Shown piece after piece: positions 34,303-42,947 of a stretch of 64,000 nt of DNA (its first letter is position 1; each line of letters begins with the position of its first letter). This DNA is from Metabacillus litoralis (GTDB lineage Bacteria > Bacillota > Bacilli > Bacillales > Bacillaceae). The stretch lies in contig NZ_JAIVKL010000002.1 in NCBI RefSeq assembly GCF_020524045.1, positions 124,001 to 188,000 on the forward strand, in the 5' to 3' direction. A program made the position numbers and the translations under genes. The notes under the pieces are model-generated. The model had not been told where the DNA came from. It searched no databases and saw only the letters and a program-made list of their open reading frames with translations.

Positions 34303-35786
34303 CTTACTGTACCTCTTGTTAAGATGTAATTGGTATAAAATGTATTTTGAAACACTTCATTAGGATCTCTTCTGCTTTTTTCTAATTTAAAAATAGCCCA
34401 ATTAGGGTAAGAATTGTAAAATTGTTGTTTCGTTTGATAAGGATAATACGGTAGATAGTATGTGCCATTAAACTCAAGAGTTAAGTCCGTCCATTTTTTT
34501 ATGATTTCTTGTGCATGGGCAATCTCCTTTTCGTTTACCCCATGTTGAATTAATACAACCAATCCAAACATATCTTCACTAGCATAATTTAAAGTCGTTT
34601 GGTCATCTTTTGCAACATACCTGACAGTTATATTGTGGATTTTGAAATTTTGATCTTTATCATTTGAAGGTAATAAGTTCTTTACATTTTTCATATATTC
34701 ATCAAACAAATGAACAGGGATAAAAAACTCCTGTAACACTTCAACTGAATCTGATTTCGTAAATTCCATAAATGTTGATTCCGAACGCATAACATTATTC
34801 CTTGTAATGGTTGTTCCATCAAGAGATTGAATATAGTGTTTCTGAGTTTTCCAAAAAAGATCTTCTAAAACTCCACCTTGCCTGCCAATATCAAGTGCGA
34901 GTTTACTAAGTCGAACACCATTTTCTTCTTTTAAAGGTGTTTTATTATCTATTTTCCCTGTATAGTTATAATCGATCACATACATTTCTTCTAAAAAGCT
35001 ACTTGTAGCAACACTTATTCTTGCATAATGCATCGCTGTTTTTTCTCTATTCATTACATCCATAAAATAATTTTCATATTCATCTGTTTCTATTTCTTGT
35101 GTATGAATGGTATAAATATGATTGTCTGTTAGTTCCAATGTAACATCTAAAATGACCCCAAATAACCCGTAACCACCTAATACATATTTCATCCATTCTT
35201 CACGATCATTTTTGCTGATTGTCTTTATTTCTCCTGTAGGAGTTAATAGTGTTATTTGTTTAACTGTACTTGCCATCGATCCAAAGCGAATATCTCTTCC
35301 ATGGGCATTAACAGATAAAGATCCACCGATTGTAAATATCGACTGTGATTGGGTTACTTTCAAGGCAAGACCATAAGGTATAACCGCTTTTTGAACATCC
35401 TCCCATGTTGCTCCACTCTCAACCGTAACGGTTTTCTCTTCTTCATTTACTTCTAGAACCTTATTAAAAGTCTTCATATCAAGAACAACACTATCTTTAT
35501 AATATGTATGACCACCTTGTGAATGTTGTAAACCAGCAACAGAAATTTTCTTACCTGTTTTGTTTGCATCTCTTACAATTTCTTGTAATTGAATTCGATT
35601 TTCTGCTTTAACTACCCGTTGAATCTTTTCCGGAAGTAAACCTGTATAATCTGTTGCTAAGTTACTTTGAGAAAGTCCATATTTTCGCTTTTCAATTGGA
35701 ATATTCAAAAAAGTAATTACGACAAAAAGTAGAACTAGAAAAGCTATAAACCATTTATTTTGTAAAAAACTAGTGATTGGCTGCAT
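34299..35786 (-). CDS. Membrane-anchored FAD-linked oxidoreductase (FAD_binding_4; aldonolactone-oxidase-like)
   Basis: Flavoprotein oxidase of the VAO/PCMH superfamily. The 495-residue product has one N-terminal membrane helix (WFIAFLVLLFVVITFLNI, residues 10-27). The FAD-binding domain then shows the classical pattern ISVAGLQHSQGGHTYY (Gly-rich loop near residue 65, with His in place of the usual covalent-His region), VTVESGATWEDVQKAVIPYGL, and SIFTIGGSLSVNAHGRDIRFGS. The C-terminal half has the D-arabinono-lactone-oxidase-like substrate domain ending YPNWAIFKLEKSRRDPNEVFQNTFYTNYI. I set the start at the ATG 35784-35786, five bases after AGGGGA; the longer frame to 35909 is unsupported. Coupled to the membrane protein gene downstream. 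Confidence 0.87.
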   Translation of the reverse strand: MQPITSFLQNKWFIAFLVLLFVVITFLNIPIEKRKYGLSQSNLATDYTGLLPEKIQRVVKAENRIQLQEIVRDANKTGKKISVAGLQHSQGGHTYYKDSVVLDMKTFNKVLEVNEEEKTVTVESGATWEDVQKAVIPYGLALKVTQSQSIFTIGGSLSVNAHGRDIRFGSMASTVKQITLLTPTGEIKTISKNDREEWMKYVLGGYGLFGVILDVTLELTDNHIYTIHTQEIETDEYENYFMDVMNREKTAMHYARISVATSSFLEEMYVIDYNYTGKIDNKTPLKEENGVRLSKLALDIGRQGGVLEDLFWKTQKHYIQSLDGTTITRNNVMRSESTFMEFTKSDSVEVLQEFFIPVHLFDEYMKNVKNLLPSNDKDQNFKIHNITVRYVAKDDQTTLNYASEDMFGLVVLIQHGVNEKEIAHAQEIIKKWTDLTLEFNGTYYLPYYPYQTKQQFYNSYPNWAIFKLEKSRRDPNEVFQNTFYTNYILTRGTVR

Positions 35787-36031
35787 AAAATCCCCTGAAT
35801 TTTTAGAGTAATAAATCTTCTTCAATTTTACACTAATATGGTTTATTTTAACTATTAATTTTTCTAATGGGATCTGTAAACATTTGTTTTTGATATTAGT
35901 TATATACATCCGTTTTCACCGGTATAATATTCAGCTTAATTTATTCAAGAAGATAAATTGCAAGATAGTAAAAGCTTTGTTCCATTTTGCTATACTATAT
36001 AGAATTCAAAACAAAAGTCTCTGAAATCAGC

Positions 36032-36064
36032 CAAAAAAAGACCATAACCACCGGCTATGATCTT
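36032..36064 (-). terminator. Terminator of the aldehyde dehydrogenase gene
   Basis: AAGATCATAGCC pairs with GGTTATGGTCTT allowing two mismatched or wobble positions, followed on the minus strand by seven Ts. Confidence 0.75.
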
Positions 36065-36114
36065 AAAAATATTTAAAATGTCGTTTTATAAACAAAATAT
36101 CCTCTAAAAATAAA

Positions 36115-37608
36115 TTACTCCATATTCATCCAAACACTTTTCACTTCTGTATAATTTTCTAATGCATAGCTACCCATTTCGCGACCAATACCTGATTGTT
36201 TGTAGCCGCCGAAAGGACTTGCTGCATCAAATACATTATAACAATTTACCCATACTGTACCTGCTTGTATACGATGTGCAATATTATGAGCTTTTTTCAG
36301 ATCTTGTGTCCATACACCTGCAGCTAAACCATAAGTAGAATCATTCGCTTTATCAACTAAATCATCTAAATCATCAAATGGCATGGCTGCTACTACAGGT
36401 CCAAAGATTTCTTCTTTTGCTATCGTCATCGAATTATTTACATCTGCAAAAATAGTAGGGGAAACGAAGTAACCTTGATCATAAGGAATATTCCCTCCTG
36501 CTAATACTTCTGCACCTTCTTCAATTCCTTTATCAATATATCCTTTCACTCTGTTTTGCTGTTGTGCAGAAATTAAAGGACCCATTGTTGTTGCTTCAAC
36601 TAAACCGTTACCTTGTGAAATTTCTTTTGTTAAAGAAACAAGATCTGCTACTACATTATCATATTGTTTTTTCTGAACATATAAACGACTACCAGCACAG
36701 CAAACTTGACCTTGATTAAACATTATCCCCATTAATGAACCTGGAACCGCTTTCGAAAGATCTGCATCTGGAAGAATAATATTTGGTGATTTACCCCCTA
36801 ATTCAAGAGTCACTCGTTTTAATGATTCACTTGCTTGTTTCATGATTGCTTTTCCAACAGCAGTAGAACCTGTGAACGCAATTTTATCTACTAATGGATG
36901 ATTTACAAGTGGTGATCCTGCTGTTTGCCCGAACCCTGGAACAATATTTACAACGCCTTTTGGAAAACCAGCTTCATTGATTAATTTCCCTAAATATAAT
37001 GCCGAAAGTGGTGTTTGCTCTGCAGGCTTTAAGACAATTGTACAGCCTGAAGCTAGAGCAGCACCAAGCTTCCATGCAGCCATTAACAGTGGGAAGTTCC
37101 AAGGAATAATTTGACCAACAACACCTACTGCTTCATGGCGGGTATAGTTAAAGTAGTTTCCTTGAACAGGAATGGTTTGTCCAACGATCTTAGTCGCCCA
37201 TCCAGCAAAATAACGGAAATGCTCAATTGCTAATGGAATATCTGCATTTGACGTTTCACGGTATGGTTTTCCATTATCTAGTGTTTCAAGCTGTGCAAGC
37301 TCTACTTTATGCTCTTCTATTAAATCTGCTAGTTTATAGATAAGTCGGCTTCTTTCAGCAGTTCCCATCTTTGACCATGAACCATGATCAAATGCTTCTC
37401 TAGCTGCTTTAACCGCTAAATCTATATCCCCTTCACCAGCTTCTGCTACTGATGCAAGTTTTTCCCCTGTTGCAGGATTTAATGTATCAAAAGTTTTACC
37501 TGTAAGAGAAGCAACAAATTCCCCATTAATAAATAATTTTTTCTCTTCTTTTAAAAACTCTACTAATCTAGGACTTAAATCAATTTGCTTAGCTGTTACA
37601 TTTTGCAT
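36115..37608 (-). CDS. dhaS: NAD(P)-dependent aldehyde dehydrogenase, DhaS-like
   Basis: Oxidises aldehydes to carboxylic acids in the cytoplasm. The 497-residue product has all ALDH landmarks: the N-terminal LFINGEFVASLTGKTFDTLNPATGE, the cofactor loop IIPWNFPLLMAAWK with Asn and Lys, FTGSTAVGK, the general-base Glu in LELGGKSPN near residue 268, the catalytic Cys in NQGQVCCAGSRLYV near 302, and EEIFGPVV near 400. Its N-terminus and overall sequence resemble DhaS of B. subtilis. The ATG has AGGGAG upstream and a cre-like sequence overlaps the start, so catabolite repression is possible. It is a single-gene unit with its own terminator. Confidence 0.92.
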   Translation of the reverse strand: MQNVTAKQIDLSPRLVEFLKEEKKLFINGEFVASLTGKTFDTLNPATGEKLASVAEAGEGDIDLAVKAAREAFDHGSWSKMGTAERSRLIYKLADLIEEHKVELAQLETLDNGKPYRETSNADIPLAIEHFRYFAGWATKIVGQTIPVQGNYFNYTRHEAVGVVGQIIPWNFPLLMAAWKLGAALASGCTIVLKPAEQTPLSALYLGKLINEAGFPKGVVNIVPGFGQTAGSPLVNHPLVDKIAFTGSTAVGKAIMKQASESLKRVTLELGGKSPNIILPDADLSKAVPGSLMGIMFNQGQVCCAGSRLYVQKKQYDNVVADLVSLTKEISQGNGLVEATTMGPLISAQQQNRVKGYIDKGIEEGAEVLAGGNIPYDQGYFVSPTIFADVNNSMTIAKEEIFGPVVAAMPFDDLDDLVDKANDSTYGLAAGVWTQDLKKAHNIAHRIQAGTVWVNCYNVFDAASPFGGYKQSGIGREMGSYALENYTEVKSVWMNME

Positions 37609-37617
37609 GCGCTTACA
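37604..37617 (-). promoter_or_regulatory. cre-like site at the dhaS start codon
   Basis: Minus strand TGTAAGCGCATGCA matches the CcpA consensus TGWAANCGNTNWCA at all but two positions. Its overlap with the ATG and ribosome site would be compatible with roadblock repression. Confidence 0.45.
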
Positions 37618-37674
37618 CTCCCTAACATAATTAATTGATTTACCTTTACTACAAACAAGAAGATATTCATGAAG

Positions 37675-37917
37675 TTAGTAAATTGATGTTAATCTTTTAT
37701 GTACTCGTAAATCTATTTTTAGTATATTCTCTATAGTATTCATTAGAACCAACGATCTGTTATTTTTTGTAATAAATACATAAATCCTTGTAACAACTAT
37801 GTAGTCTATGATGACTTTCATAATGGGTTGAGTTGTTGGATAGAGTTTGGAGAAGTAATAACTACGAATAAAAAATAGATATTGGGCAACATAAACAGTA
37901 ATTAAAGGGGGGTTCAT
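37675..37917 (-). CDS. Doubtful small hypothetical protein, 80 aa
   Basis: An open frame with AGGAGAG nine bases before its ATG. The product begins MNPPLITVYVAQYLFFIRSY, has a hydrophobic middle (VIIDYIVVTRIYVFITKNN) and a basic tail. There is no family resemblance and no terminator. AT-rich DNA can give such frames by chance, so it is listed with low confidence because of its ribosome site. Confidence 0.3.
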   Translation of the reverse strand: MNPPLITVYVAQYLFFIRSYYFSKLYPTTQPIMKVIIDYIVVTRIYVFITKNNRSLVLMNTIENILKIDLRVHKRLTSIY

Positions 37918-38095
37918 ATTGTACTCTCTCCTATTTAACTAATCTGTAGTAACTACCTAGTATTCGGAGAGATAAGTTTGAATGAAACTATAACCTCTAG
38001 TCAAACTGAATTCTTGGGTATTTTACAGTTGATCAGTAAATAATTGTAGTGAATCGAGATTTATATAACCTTTCGATACTGTATACCAGTGACAT

Positions 38096-38287
38096 CTATA
38101 AGATCAGCATTTTATTTTGAAATTGTATGATATAAGCTCTTGGTCCAATGATCGGATAAGCATCTAAATGCACATCCCAAAATCTTTTCCTAACAACTTT
38201 TTGGCTTCTTGATATGTATTAAAATTCTTATTGTTTTTTTCATAATTTCCCTCTTTTGTTTTTCTTAGATAATTATGACAATACCTA
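38096..38287 (-). pseudogene. Frameshifted gene remnant of unknown family
   Basis: Two adjacent minus-strand frames join with a one-base shift near 38174. The upstream part reads like NFNTYQEAKKLLGKDF, the downstream part WDVHLDAYPIIGPRAYIIQF and then QNKMLIL before a TAG at 38096-38098. Composition is protein-like in both parts and changes frame where they meet. No in-frame start remains upstream, so the 5' end is also lost. The parent family is not recognised. Confidence 0.4.
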
Positions 38288-38347
38288 AGAAATCATTATA
38301 GTTGTCTTCTTATTTATTTCTATCTTCTTCCTTTTACAAAATGCTTT

Positions 38348-38377
38348 TGAATACAAAAGTATAGAATCTATAAAATA
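38348..38377 (+). promoter_or_regulatory. Candidate sigma-G promoter of the SASP gene
   Basis: TGAATA (38348-38353), 17 bp, then TAAAATA (38371-38377). The -35 fits forespore sigma-G promoters well, the -10 (CATACTA-like) only partly. It lies about 80 bases before the ATG of a gene class known to be sigma-G dependent. Confidence 0.5.
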
Positions 38378-38458
38378 TTAGTTTTGGGGCATTCTAAAAC
38401 ATGAGCATCTCATCGGTGCTCACAGTTCCTAAAATCCATTCAAAAGGGGTGTTGTACG

Positions 38459-38650
38459 ATGGCAAGACAAAAATTGTTAGTGCCTGGTGCAGAAAATGCT
38501 CTAAATTCCATGAAAGAGGAAATTGCGAATGAATTAGGAGTTGAACTAGGTGCCGATACGACAGCTCGTGCTAATGGTTCTGTTGGTGGAGAAATGACTA
38601 AGCGCTTAGTCGCGTTAGGTGAAAGTCAGCTTCAGAATCAGAAGCAATAA
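38459..38650 (+). CDS. Alpha/beta-type small acid-soluble spore protein
   Basis: Coats and protects spore DNA in the forespore and is degraded during germination by the GPR protease. The 63-residue product has the family's conserved segments: [25 protein letters not shown], containing the GPR cleavage-type E-(I/L)-A sequence, and [19 protein letters not shown], the second DNA-binding helix. Size and sequence are of the SspC/SspD type. AAAAGGGG is seven bases upstream of the ATG. A strong terminator follows, making it a single-gene unit, as is normal for ssp genes. Confidence 0.96.
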   Translation: MARQKLLVPGAENALNSMKEEIANELGVELGADTTARANGSVGGEMTKRLVALGESQLQNQKQ

Positions 38651-38656
38651 CTAAAA

Positions 38657-38690
38657 AAAACCAGGAGATGAAATAACTCCTGGTTTTTTC
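38657..38690 (+). terminator. Terminator of the SASP gene
   Basis: AACCAGGAG (38659-38667) pairs with CTCCTGGTT (38677-38685), followed by six Ts; the A run on the left also makes it work for the opposite gene. Confidence 0.93.
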
Positions 38691-38714
38691 CGTGTATGTA
38701 GTTTGCAGAATTTA

Positions 38715-39002
38715 TTAGCCAGTGTAAATTTCATCATATTTCTTAACTAACTCAAAATCTAGTTTTGTTATTCCTTTCGCGTTCCATGAAAACAACCTAA
38801 TGGTCACAAGTTTATAATCGATTGATATAAAAGGATGATGGTTTTCCTCTTCTGATAGATTTGCCACTTCTTGTACAAATTTGATTCCGTTTAAATAATC
38901 CTTGAATCGATATTTTTTCTCGAGCCACTTATCATTAGTGATCTTCCAGCCTTTTACCGTTTTTAATGACTCTTCAATTTCTTGATGAGATAACTTTTGC
39001 AT
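38715..39002 (-). CDS. 4a-hydroxytetrahydrobiopterin dehydratase (pterin carbinolamine dehydratase)
   Basis: Dehydrates pterin-4a-carbinolamine to regenerate the pterin cofactor, or acts in related pterin repair. The 95-residue product has the PCD signature EENHHPFISIDYKLVTIRLFSWNAKGITKLDFELVKKYDEI: the paired His-His-Pro (about residues 54-56), the following conserved His/Tyr region and the C-terminal Asp. No phenylalanine hydroxylase gene is nearby; it lies downstream of two PaaK-like ligase genes but a terminator separates them. GGAGATGG precedes the ATG. The SASP terminator may end its transcript on this strand too. Confidence 0.92.
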   Translation of the reverse strand: MQKLSHQEIEESLKTVKGWKITNDKWLEKKYRFKDYLNGIKFVQEVANLSEEENHHPFISIDYKLVTIRLFSWNAKGITKLDFELVKKYDEIYTG

Positions 39003-39096
39003 AGATACACCATCTCCTTATATCATTAGAGTTTATTAAAATTGCTAGGATTAAATTTGATTTTTACATTACTTGACATTCGTTCTATTGTATCGA

Positions 39097-39149
39097 AAGA
39101 AGGGCTGGACAAAAATATTTAATACCTTAAGTTTTGCCCAGCTTCTTTA
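39097..39149 (-). terminator. Terminator after the PaaK-like gene pair (resembles family C ends)
   Basis: AAGAAGCTGGGCAAAAC pairs imperfectly with TTTGTCCAGCCCTTCTT; Ts follow on the minus strand. The arm GGCTGGACAAAAATATTTAA resembles the family C end GGCTGGGACAAAAGTATTTTAA-type sequence, so the hairpin may be a short deleted family C element that now works as terminator. Confidence 0.65.
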
Positions 39150-40394
39150 TTAGTCTATACTATTAAGAATATAATCAAGTTCATGCTGTGTTAAAATATA
39201 TTTCGGCTTTCCTTTCATACCAAAAGACAATGGTTCTTGTCTGTCATAAAGTGCACCTTTTTCGACGATATAAATTTTTATCTCAATTCCATACTGATCT
39301 CGAAGAAGATCTAAATAATGACAATCTACATAATCACTAGTATTCTCCCTTTCTATCACAACATACAACACATGATCACGTGTTCCAGCAGCCCAAAACT
39401 TTCGACTAGAAAGAGGTGAAATCATTCCTTCTAAATCCCAAATGTCAAATTGACGTCCTTTTACTTTCCAAAGAAGTTCTTTTCTGCCATGAATCTCATA
39501 GATTTGTTTTCCACACTGACAAAGCTCTTCTTGAACCTTAACAGTATCACCAGTTTTATAGCGGATCATTGGTGTTGCTGATTTATTTAATGTTGTAATA
39601 ACTAGATTACCAATCTCTCCTTGTTTTGTCGAAGTCTTAAAATCATCTTCTAAAACCTCGATATAGAAATCATCAAGTGCTGGATGTAGATGGTGATACA
39701 TACAATCAACCATAATTGTACCAGTTTCAGTCATGCCATAATTATCAAAAATTGGTACACCCCAGATATCCTTGATTAAGTTTCTTCTATAAGAAGTAAT
39801 TGGTTCACCAGCAGTACAGATTGCCCGAAGGTGTGGAAAATCTACTTTAGGATCTAATCCTTGATTAATTGCTACTTCCGCAAGCATGATTGCATGAAGA
39901 GACATACAGGAAAGTATTGTTGTTTCACATTTTCTTAATAACTCAATGATTCTAGTCATCGGGGTAATACTTGTTCTACTGTCTGCAGGAATAATGCATG
40001 TTTTGTTGCTTTTACCTGTGTCCTGCATCGTATGAGCAATAATTGACATAGCATAAGGGAATCTAACGATCATTGTGTCGTTCTTCGAGAAAAAAACGGC
40101 AGTTTCATTTGTACGATTAACAATATTTTGTAAGTCTTGTTCACTATACCATATTGAAATTGGTTCGCCGGTCGTCCCTGAAGATTCATGATATTGTACA
40201 AGCTTTTCTTTCCTTACTGCTAAGAGACCAAAAGGAGAATGATTTCGCAATTCATCTTTTGTTAAAAAGGGGATGTTTTTAAAATCCTCTAGTGTTTCAA
40301 TATGTTTCTGTAAAAGATGCTTTTGATAAAATGTGGATGTTTTTGCGTGCTCAATCGCCTCTTGTAATCTCGTTATGAGTTTTTGTTCTTCCAT
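39150..40394 (-). CDS. PaaK-like acyl/aryl-CoA ligase (adenylate-forming), second of a pair
   Basis: Adenylate-forming enzyme of the phenylacetate-CoA ligase family, activating a carboxylic acid, often aromatic, with ATP and CoA. The 414-residue product has the P-loop-like motif HESSGTTGEPISIWYS (about residue 90), FDNYGMTETG (about 225), and the C-terminal-domain hinge motif MIRYKTGDTVKV (about 283), in the correct order. Cys residues in EELCQCGKQIYEIHGR form the small Cys pair typical of PaaK. I use the ATG at 40392-40394; the GTG three codons earlier abuts the ribosome site. It begins 40 bp after the paralogue ends, so the two form an operon. The substrate is unknown. Confidence 0.85.
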   Translation of the reverse strand: MEEQKLITRLQEAIEHAKTSTFYQKHLLQKHIETLEDFKNIPFLTKDELRNHSPFGLLAVRKEKLVQYHESSGTTGEPISIWYSEQDLQNIVNRTNETAVFFSKNDTMIVRFPYAMSIIAHTMQDTGKSNKTCIIPADSRTSITPMTRIIELLRKCETTILSCMSLHAIMLAEVAINQGLDPKVDFPHLRAICTAGEPITSYRRNLIKDIWGVPIFDNYGMTETGTIMVDCMYHHLHPALDDFYIEVLEDDFKTSTKQGEIGNLVITTLNKSATPMIRYKTGDTVKVQEELCQCGKQIYEIHGRKELLWKVKGRQFDIWDLEGMISPLSSRKFWAAGTRDHVLYVVIERENTSDYVDCHYLDLLRDQYGIEIKIYIVEKGALYDRQEPLSFGMKGKPKYILTQHELDYILNSID

Positions 40395-40434
40395 TACAAA
40401 CACCCTTTTATTTAAACTTAAGGCTCTTTAATAG

Positions 40435-41772
40435 TTATTTGTATACAACACGAATTGTTTTCCCTTGAGGTCTTGGTAATTCTTCTACAAATTCAAAAGT
40501 GAAAGGAATTCCTGTTGAGTATTCCATTTTACTTGCCAAAGAATCCGCAAGCTCTTCTGATGGTGTAACATCTTTAGCTAATTCACAACGAACATGGATG
40601 ACTTCATTATCTTCTACAGGATCAATGACAAACTCATACCAGTTTCCTACTTCCTGTTGACTCATCAAAAATTCTTCAAGATAAAAAGGAGAAAAAGATG
40701 TTCCATTGTATTTAATTTGATCACGAACTCTTCCACGCAAATGAAATTTTGGTAATGTTACCCCGCATTCACATTCTTCCGTTTCAATATAACCTAAGTC
40801 ACCTGTTCGGAAACGAATGATCGGTGCGTCATAACGTAACATACTTGTTATAACGATTTCACCAATTTCACCTGGATCAAGTACTTCACCGGTTTTTGGA
40901 TCAATTATTTCCATATAAACATGTGCCTCTGTAAGATGGTAGCCACTATGATCATCACATTCGATCCCGAGAACTCCACATTCTAGTGAACCATAAAAAA
41001 AGTTAGCTGTCGCACCAAAGATTTTTTCTACTCTTCTTCGGAAGGCCGGCGAACAACCTTCACCTGTTAAATAAACAGATTTTAGCTTTAAGCTTTTAAA
41101 ATCAAAATTCTGTTTTTCTGCTTCTTCTGCTAACATGATCGCCCATGAAGGACTTGTTATAATAACGTTAGGCTCCAAGTCACGAATCATTTTCAACGTT
41201 TTTGCAGGCGTTGAGTAAGCTCCACCTTTACCTGCAGGAATAACTGTCGCATTACACCCTTCCATAAATGTCTTATGAAAAGCTAAACCAGCAGCACTCA
41301 TTTCATAAGGTAAACCATTTAAACATACATCTGGTGGATCGATTGGGAAAAGTTTAGGGTATCTAGGTGCTAAATCATGTAAATAGTAATCATTCCATGT
41401 ATAGAGCATATAAATTTCTTCTCCACCAGTTGTTCCAGTTGAAACCTGGACAAGGGCAATTTCCTCTTTTTCGCATGTTAATAAAACATAAGGATTACCT
41501 CTAAGATCTTCCTTTGTTAGGAATGGCATGTTTTGAATATCTTCTAAAGATTTAAAGTTTGCAGGTGTAAAATCCACTTCATCCATTTTAGCTTTGTACA
41601 TTTCATTTTTTGTGTATGCACGTTTCAAAATCTCACTAAGTGAATCTAGTTGGTATTGTTGGATTTTCTCTGGTGTCATAGAATCGGGATGAAGCGTGTT
41701 AGAGGCAAAATGCCTTGAAATAGGCATTGGTTTTTTTAACTTACGAATTTTATCTTCAAATAAAGATGTCAT
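40435..41772 (-). CDS. PaaK-like acyl/aryl-CoA ligase (adenylate-forming), first of a pair
   Basis: A 445-residue member of the same family as the next gene. Landmarks: VSTGTTGGEEIYMLYT near residue 132 for ATP binding, NFFYGSLECGVLGIECD near 260 in place of the usual YGxTE motif, IIRFRTGDLGYIETEECECG near 345 with the Cys pair, and the C-terminal domain LRGRVRDQIKYNGTSFSPF. The YGSLECG variant suggests a different substrate pocket from its partner. N-terminal PISRHFASNTLHPDSMTPEKIQQYQLDSL is family-like. AGGAGGGTAAG lies upstream of the ATG. Upstream on the same strand, 158 bp away, is a chorismate-lyase-like gene, so a three-gene aromatic-acid cluster is possible. Confidence 0.87.
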   Translation of the reverse strand: MTSLFEDKIRKLKKPMPISRHFASNTLHPDSMTPEKIQQYQLDSLSEILKRAYTKNEMYKAKMDEVDFTPANFKSLEDIQNMPFLTKEDLRGNPYVLLTCEKEEIALVQVSTGTTGGEEIYMLYTWNDYYLHDLAPRYPKLFPIDPPDVCLNGLPYEMSAAGLAFHKTFMEGCNATVIPAGKGGAYSTPAKTLKMIRDLEPNVIITSPSWAIMLAEEAEKQNFDFKSLKLKSVYLTGEGCSPAFRRRVEKIFGATANFFYGSLECGVLGIECDDHSGYHLTEAHVYMEIIDPKTGEVLDPGEIGEIVITSMLRYDAPIIRFRTGDLGYIETEECECGVTLPKFHLRGRVRDQIKYNGTSFSPFYLEEFLMSQQEVGNWYEFVIDPVEDNEVIHVRCELAKDVTPSEELADSLASKMEYSTGIPFTFEFVEELPRPQGKTIRVVYK

Positions 41773-41930
41773 ACTTTTCTTACCCTCCTGATATTCTCTT
41801 CATTTCGTATTGTCCAAATACAATAAATAGCAAGCTGTTTGATACTTTATGTTAAAAACATAAAAAAGTGATAGAGACAATCATAAACTAGTAAATTGCC
41901 TACTAGATTAATAAACTATATCTTGGTCAA

Positions 41931-42506
41931 TCATGCAGAATTTTGATTTCTGCTAAATATATCTGAATTAAAGTATTCAATGATCATGAAACCTGGTTCT
42001 TTATAATCCTCAAAATAAATGTTATATGCCTTAAACGGAATATAGACAGTTTTCGATTGAAATGAGATTTGAACTGGTTCACTAAAAAGATTAGTCAACT
42101 TGTTCCTATCTATAAACCCATTCCTTGTAATGCGTCTATTGGTTTTGACGTTATGCTCATTCAAGAGATGTCCGATTCCTTTTTTCTTCCATATCATGTT
42201 GTAATAAAGGAATGTAGGAATATATTTTGGATATAGAAGGACAAAGTTATGTGAAACAACTAGATTTTCCTCAGGATAAGTTACGAGACTTTCTCTGTAT
42301 AAAGGAATACCATTTGTATTTTTCACAAACTTATATCGCTGACTCAAAACCTTTATTGTTAATATCTTCCCAATTAACTTCTCTAACATTTCTGTTGTCT
42401 TATTATCAGAATTTAGTAACTGATCTATTTGATCATCAAATTTCATCATCGGCTGATCACTATCTAAAAATTTGCATTCTATCCTGTTCACCTCCCTGTA
42501 GACCAC
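41931..42506 (-). CDS. Chorismate-lyase-like (UbiC/UTRA-fold) protein
   Basis: Distant resemblance to chorismate pyruvate-lyases, which make 4-hydroxybenzoate. The pattern of residues fits that fold: LYRESLVTY with Arg at the start of a strand, a middle strand (ENLVVSHNFVLLYPKYIP), KKGIGHLLNEHNVKTNRRI corresponding to the PLG...(L/I)xR segment, and a final acidic strand PGFMIIEYF corresponding to the E-F-L region. No signal peptide. The start is unclear: the first GTG is at 42504-42506, a second at 42489-42491, and AGGGAGG falls between them, so either the true start is a weak codon further in or the 5' end is damaged. It precedes two PaaK-like genes on the same strand. Confidence 0.55.
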   Translation of the reverse strand: MVYREVNRIECKFLDSDQPMMKFDDQIDQLLNSDNKTTEMLEKLIGKILTIKVLSQRYKFVKNTNGIPLYRESLVTYPEENLVVSHNFVLLYPKYIPTFLYYNMIWKKKGIGHLLNEHNVKTNRRITRNGFIDRNKLTNLFSEPVQISFQSKTVYIPFKAYNIYFEDYKEPGFMIIEYFNSDIFSRNQNSA

Positions 42507-42849
42507 ACACTGCTATATATATGATTTTGATTAAACTCGGCTTGGATAATTCAGCCTTTTTAAAAAAATAAGGCATCATCCTATCCAGGAAAAAAGTAGA
42601 GAAATTCGTCTGTCGGTGACAAACAAAAAAGGGAATAGTAGAGAAAAAACTTGTCATTTCCTATACATATAGGGATTTTACATTCCACTTCGAGCCGATG
42701 CGCCCTAATCTAGACATCAAACTAAGGTGTATAGTCCATTTTTTAGATAATCTCTTACTCTAGTTCCCGTAGGAACCCGAGTGTATTATGTTCCTTTTCA
42801 CTTGCTCTAATAAATAGTAGGCAAAAACTAATATTTTTTAAAGACAACA
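42507..42849. other. Spacer upstream of the chorismate-lyase-like gene
   Basis: No gene is convincing. A hairpin reading ACTCGGGTTCC with GGAACTAGAGT around a TACG loop on the minus strand (42758-42783) could be part of a leader for the downstream cluster. A 65-codon frame within the region lacks start signals. Confidence 0.4.
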
Positions 42850-42908
42850 AAAAAAGACCCGAAATATTAGGTGAAAGATTAATTGAAACATCACCTAATA
42901 TTTCGGGC
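42850..42908 (-). terminator. Terminator of the CotF-like gene pair
   Basis: An 18-bp nearly perfect stem (ACCCGAAATATTAGGTGA with its complement) around a 17-base loop, followed on the minus strand by seven Ts. It is the strongest hairpin in the window. Confidence 0.93.
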
Positions 42909-42947
42909 TTATCATTAACTTACATACTTATGACTTTGCTTGCGATA

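Noticed and set aside
42460-42657. 65-codon minus-strand frame
   Set aside because: It overlaps the start of the chorismate-lyase-like gene in another frame, with low-complexity Phe-rich composition and no start signals.
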